The notes below the pieces were generated by a model. That model searched no databases. It was not told the origin of the DNA and was given only the letters and a program-made list of their open reading frames with translations. This document shows, in pieces, positions 61,001-64,000 of a stretch of DNA of 64,000 bases; positions within the stretch are counted from its first letter, which is position 1, and every line of letters starts with the position of its first letter. The translations under genes were made by a program, and so were the position numbers. Origin of the DNA: Calliopsis andreniformis (lineage: Eukaryota; Arthropoda; Insecta; Hymenoptera; Andrenidae); assembly GCF_051401765.1 (NCBI RefSeq), contig NC_135071.1, forward strand, positions 14,920,961 through 14,984,960, read 5' to 3'.

Positions 61001-61044
61001 GGCAAAGACATGGATGGAAGACAAGTTCCATCCACGCCTTTGCC
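61001..61044 (+). repeat. Short stem-loop module (AAAGACATG arm), copy 2
   Basis: The best-paired member: GGCAAAG at the base pairs with CTTTGCC, and TGGATGGAA pairs with TTCCATCCA around GACAAG. Two mismatches lie between. Confidence 0.7.
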
Positions 61045-61130
61045 TTGGATCTTAAAGTAGGAAAGTGCCAAGTAATCATTGAGAAGGGATTGGGAATATT
61101 TAGAGTCTACCGCGTAAGGCAACCATGAAA

Positions 61131-61400
61131 TAGACGATCGGTGGTGCGAGTCCTTCCACCTTGAAGGCGGGTACTAGGAGAAGGCGACTGGCACCTCACA
61201 GCACAATCAGTTGCCTGATTGAACTGTGGGGTTTCCACCTTCAAGTGTGTCATACCACACACCATCGAGTGTCCACATCGTCTCTGGCTAGTACAAACCC
61301 CCAAGGGAAGAAGAGCAAGCTCCATCGACCGCCGATTCCACAGTTGGACATTTGCTTCTACAAAGAGAAGCAGATGACCTCCTCACAGAAGGTGAGGAGC
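61131..61400 (+). repeat. Structured block, copy 2
   Basis: About 270 nt. Nested stems are visible: GGTGG/CCACC near 61,140-61,160; CCTCACAG/CTGTGGGG enclosing CAATCAG/CTGATTG (61,194-61,231); GTGTGT/ACACAC near 61,245-61,262; GCTTCT/AGAAGC near 61,354-61,371; and CTCCTCAC/GTGAGGAG (61,379-61,399). Nearly identical to copy 4 at 63,334. Confidence 0.75.
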
Positions 61401-61527
61401 AAATGATCGAGCAAAGATGACTAAGATGTGACTACTCGGCTGTGTTACAAACATTTTACAATACAATCTTAAAAGTAGGGTCTTAAAAATATTCTAAGCG
61501 ATTGCGACTTATATACTAGAAGCGGTG

Positions 61528-61553
61528 AATCCCTCGGTGGATGCGACGTCTTC
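61528..61553 (+). repeat. AATCCCTCGG box, copy 1
   Basis: AATCCCTCGGTGGATGCGAC then GTCTTC. Other copies start at 61,607, 62,221, 62,493, 62,873, 63,731 and 63,810. ATCC and GGAT can pair around CTCGGC, giving a small stem-loop. Confidence 0.7.
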
Positions 61554-61606
61554 CTTCATACGAACAATAAAGAGTAAAGACAGAACTTTACAAACCAAAG
61601 GTGCTG

Positions 61607-61632
61607 AATCCCTCGGCGGATGAGATGTCTTC
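61607..61632 (+). repeat. AATCCCTCGG box, copy 2
   Basis: AATCCCTCGGCGGATGAGAT then GTCTTC. It lies 79 bases after copy 1, and the same 79-base pair recurs at 63,731 and 63,810. Confidence 0.7.
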
Positions 61633-61695
61633 CGTAGTCTTAAGGGTACGATCTTAAGTTAAAATCTTAAAGTCTATAGTTTCAACTAGTAAACC

Positions 61696-61733
61696 AAAGA
61701 CATGGATGGAAATCAAGTTCCATCCATATCTTT
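61696..61733 (+). repeat. Short stem-loop module (AAAGACATG arm), copy 3
   Basis: AAAGACATGGATGGAA pairs with TTCCATCCATATCTTT around ATCAAG with one mismatch. Repeated exactly at 63,899-63,936. Confidence 0.75.
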
Positions 61734-61823
61734 AGCTTGGATCTTATAGTAGAGAAGTGCCAAGTAATCATTGAGTAGAGATTGGGAATATTTAGACTCT
61801 ACCGCGTAAAGCAACTATGAAAT

Positions 61824-62093
61824 AGATGAGCGGTGGTGCGAGTCCTTCCACCTTGAAGGCGGGTACTAGGAGAAGGCGACTGGCACCTCACAGCACAATC
61901 AGTTGCCTGATTGAACTGTGGGGTTTCCACCTGCAAGTGTGTCATACCACACACCATTCGGTGTCCACATCGTCTCTCGCTAGTACAAACCCCCAAGGGA
62001 AGAAGAACAAGCTCCATCGACCGCCGATTCCACAGTTGCGAGTTGCTTCTACTAAGAGAAGCAGAGATCACCTCCTCACAGAAGGTGAGGAGC
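61824..62093 (+). repeat. Structured block, copy 3
   Basis: Closely similar to copies 2 and 4 with scattered substitutions, including CACCATTCGGTG where copy 2 has CACCATCGAGTG. Both forms can close a CAC/GTG stem. The GCTTCT and CTCCTCAC stems are retained. Confidence 0.75.
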
Positions 62094-62220
62094 AAACGAT
62101 CGAGCAAAAATGAGTAAGTTGTGACTACTCGGCAGTGTTACAAACATTTTACAATACGATCTTAAAAGTAGGGTCTTAGAAATATTTTCAGCGATTCAAA
62201 CTTATATACTAAAAGTGGTG

Positions 62221-62246
62221 AATCCCTCGGCGGATGCGACGTCTTC
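62221..62246 (+). repeat. AATCCCTCGG box, copy 3
   Basis: AATCCCTCGGCGGATGCGAC then GTCTTCGTTCTTCAATC. The 3' extension GTTCTTCAATCTTCAAGTT is shared with copy 4 at 62,493. Confidence 0.7.
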
Positions 62247-62289
62247 GTTCTTCAATCTTCAAGTTGAGGATAAAGAGAACCAGCGATGA

Positions 62290-62612
62290 AAGGAAAGAAT
62301 ATGAAGTGAAATATATTAAAGATTGGAGCGTCGCCCCAAGAACAGAAGCTCAACGAGAGATAAAGGTAAATATATGAACAGATGGGGAAGCCTCCCCAGG
62401 AAGAAGAGAAAAACCATGGATCTGAAAAGAATCTTAAGAGTAGGATCTTAAACCGATTTTTAGAATTAGCTACTTGTGAGTTGGAAGTAATAAATCCCTC
62501 GGCGGATGTAAAGTCTTCGTTCTTCAATCTTCAAGTTAGGAGTCAAGAGAGAACCAGTGAAGGAAGAGTATGAACAGTAATATATCCATGATTGGGGGAG
62601 CCTCCCCAAGAA
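62290..62612 (+). repeat. GGGG-AGCC-CCCC hairpin modules and box copy 4
   Basis: Three related segments contain GGAGCGTCGCCCCAAGAA (about 62,325), GGGGAAGCCTCCCC (62,394) and GGGGGAGCCTCCCC (62,594), each after an ATATAT-type leader. The last two are near-perfect hairpins. An AATCCCTCGG box sits between them at 62,493. Confidence 0.65.
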
Positions 62613-62658
62613 TACCCCAACGATGGCACAGCCATTGGCACCGGACAGAACCGGCCCG

Positions 62659-62693
62659 GGTCTCACCACGAGGAGGTTGCTGTGCTGGAGACC
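62659..62693 (+). repeat. GGTCTC hairpin module, copy 2
   Basis: Same 35-base hairpin as 60,366 and 63,105. The upstream flank is CACAGCCATTGGCACCGGAC here. Confidence 0.65.
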
Positions 62694-63065
62694 CATATAG
62701 AAATTACAGAAATGAGAAAGGATTGACAGAACAATCCGTACTGCGAGTCAAGACAGAGCATATTTAGACAGAAAACAGAATGGAACGACGTTAACATGTG
62801 ATTGAGTTCTTCTTCGGTGTTTACCTAAACCCTGAAATGTTACAAATTAGAAATGCAAATGAAATCCCTCGGGGGATACGATGTCTTAGTTCGATGAATG
62901 ATCTTCATGTGAATGAAATAGGAATGACAATTATAACCAGCGATGAAATTAACAAGAGAAAAGAGAGACATGCAGCAAAGAGAGAAGAGACGAATAATAG
63001 AAGCATATCACTGATCGCAGAAACACGAGAGGAGCCACCCGTACCTAACTATCCTTATATCTAAT
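62694..63065 (+). other. Array interior with box copy 5; no gene
   Basis: Holds the most diverged AATCCCTCGG box (62,873). A plus-strand frame of 88 codons (62,798-63,064) has no domain and overlaps the box, so it is not called as a gene. Confidence 0.45.
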
Positions 63066-63104
63066 ACAAAATGCACAGCCATTAGCACGGACAGAGCCGC
63101 CCCA

Positions 63105-63181
63105 GGTCTCACCACGAGGAGGTTGCTGTGCTGGAGACCCACAGGGAAATAGATGGAAACAAAGTTCCATCGATCTCCCTT
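63105..63181 (+). repeat. GGTCTC hairpin copy 3 followed by the AGGGAAAT stem-loop
   Basis: Repeats the 60,366-60,441 module pair in the same order and spacing, 2,739 bases downstream, with few differences. Confidence 0.7.
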
Positions 63182-63333
63182 TACAAAAATCTTAAACTAA
63201 GAAGCCAAAGTCATTAATGGAAGCCATGTTCCATGCATGTCTTTAGCTTGGACCTTAAAGTAGAGATGTGCCAAGTAATCATTGAGTAGAGATTGGGAAT
63301 ATTTAGAGTCTACCGCGTAAGGCAACCATGAAA

Positions 63334-63603
63334 TAGACGATCGGTGGTGCGAGTCCTTCCACCTTGAAGGCGGGTACTAGGAGAAGGCGACTGGCACCTC
63401 ACAGCACAATCAGTTGCCTGATTGAACTGTGGGGTTTCCACCTGCAAGTGTGTCATACCACACACCATTCGGTGTCCACATCGTCTCTCGTTAGTACAAA
63501 CCCCCAAGGGAAGAAGAACAAGCTCCATCGACCGCCGATTCCACAGTTGGACATTTGCTTCTACAAAGAGAAGCAGATGACCTCCTCACAGAAGGTGAGG
63601 AGC
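63334..63603 (+). repeat. Structured block, copy 4
   Basis: Offset exactly 2,203 bp from copy 2 and nearly identical, apart from sites where it shares bases with copy 3 (for example CACCATTCGGTG). This patchwork suggests gene conversion between copies. Confidence 0.75.
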
Positions 63604-64000
63604 AAATGATCGAGCAAAGATGACTAAGATGTGACTACTCGGCTGTGTTACAAACATTTTACAATACAATCTTAAAAGTAGGGTCTTAAAAATATTCTAA
63701 GCGATTGCGACTTATATACTAGAAGCGGTGAATCCCTCGGTGGATGCGACGTCTTCCTTCATACGAACAATAAAGAGTAAAGACAGAACTTTACAAACCA
63801 AAGGTGCTGAATCCCTCGGCGGATGAGATGTCTTCCGTAGTCTTAAGGGTACGATCTTAAGTTAAAATCTTAAAGTCTATAGTTTCAACTAGTAAACCAA
63901 AGACATGGATGGAAATCAAGTTCCATCCATATCTTTAGCTTGGATCTTATAGTAGAGAAGTGCCAAGTAATCATTGAGTAGAGATTGGGAATATTTAGAC
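63604..64000 (+). repeat. Near-exact duplicate of 61,401-61,797, cut by the window end
   Basis: I saw no difference from the earlier copy over this stretch. It includes two AATCCCTCGG boxes (63,731 and 63,810) and one stem-loop (63,899-63,936). The array clearly continues beyond 64,000. Confidence 0.8.

Larger units (their letters stand above)
60331..64000 (+). repeat. Modular array of structured repeats, putative noncoding RNA locus
   Basis: At least six short modules recur in varying order and spacing. They are: a GGTCTC/GAGACC hairpin (three copies), short stem-loops with GGAA and TTCC closing a six-base loop (six or more), a structured block of about 270 nt (four), an AATCCCTCGG box (seven), a GGGGAAGCCTCCCC-type hairpin (three) and an AATCTTAAAAGTAGGGTCTTA word (about four). 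The right part repeats earlier sequence at an offset of 2,203 bp almost without change, and the array continues past the window end. Open frames of 60-102 codons occur on both strands over the 270-nt block. Differences between copies mostly change amino acids while stems persist, which favours RNA or DNA structure over protein. The plus orientation is only nominal. I do not recognise a known RNA family. Confidence 0.7.

Noticed and set aside
60718..63528. Minus-strand open frames of 72-102 codons repeated in three or four array copies (peptides containing LLPLGVCT and VETPQFNQATDCAVRCQS)
   Set aside because: Frames are open on both strands. Differences between copies are mostly residue-changing, and the first copy diverges strongly. 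This fits structured repeats better than a protein family.
1..64000. tRNA, rRNA and known conserved miRNA genes
   Set aside because: I looked for tRNA B-box words and for mature sequences of well-known insect miRNAs by eye and found no convincing match. A covariance-model scan would be decisive.
60331..64000. CRISPR array or bacterial retron
   Set aside because: Repeats are irregular in spacing and order, there are no uniform spacers, and the surrounding DNA is animal-like.

Overview
This is eukaryotic nuclear DNA and almost certainly from an animal. There are no bacterial-style operons, no rRNA, and no tRNA that I could find. AT-rich DNA alternates with short CpG-rich islands. Many small inverted-repeat elements have TTAA or TTA target-site duplications, and the one convincing protein gene has a short 84-nt GT-AG intron. 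This texture (high CpG, abundant MITEs, little coding sequence) fits an insect and is most like a hymenopteran (bee, wasp or ant). That placement is an inference and not proof. Most open frames in the window arise by chance in CpG-rich islands or in tandem repeats whose period is a multiple of three.

Layout. Positions 1-10 kb are intergenic or intronic DNA with a degenerate TTTGAGAATT tract, a 90-bp tandem repeat, a 172-bp duplication, three CpG-rich islands and a hairpin element. Positions 10-20 kb carry several MITEs, a 113-bp tandem repeat bearing CRE palindromes, and a large 18-bp minisatellite (15.6-16.5 kb). Positions 20-38 kb hold a very regular 130-bp tandem array (24.5-25.2 kb), more MITEs, a long imperfect hairpin and an element with terminal inverted repeats of about 115 bp. 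Positions 38-52 kb are mostly plain DNA with one weak exon candidate, two oppositely oriented degenerate 9-bp repeats and a 193-bp duplication.

The only well-supported protein gene is on the minus strand at about 52.0-53.4 kb. It would encode a 139-residue protein with basic ends, an acidic Ser/Asp/Tyr core and Cys-Asp repeats. A three-exon model gives a clean reading frame: ATGAG in exon 1, an 852-nt intron, the main exon, an 84-nt intron that is itself in frame and free of stops, and a short last exon.

The most unusual part is 60.3-64.0 kb. It is a mosaic array built from at least six short modules (hairpins, a 270-nt structured block, and a conserved AATCCCTCGGCGGATG box). The modules are repeated and shuffled, include a 2,203-bp near-identical duplication, and run off the window end. 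Several stems are kept between diverged copies, one with a compensatory base-pair change. Open frames on both strands do not look selected as protein. This is the best candidate for an undescribed system, probably a structured noncoding RNA locus or a structured satellite.
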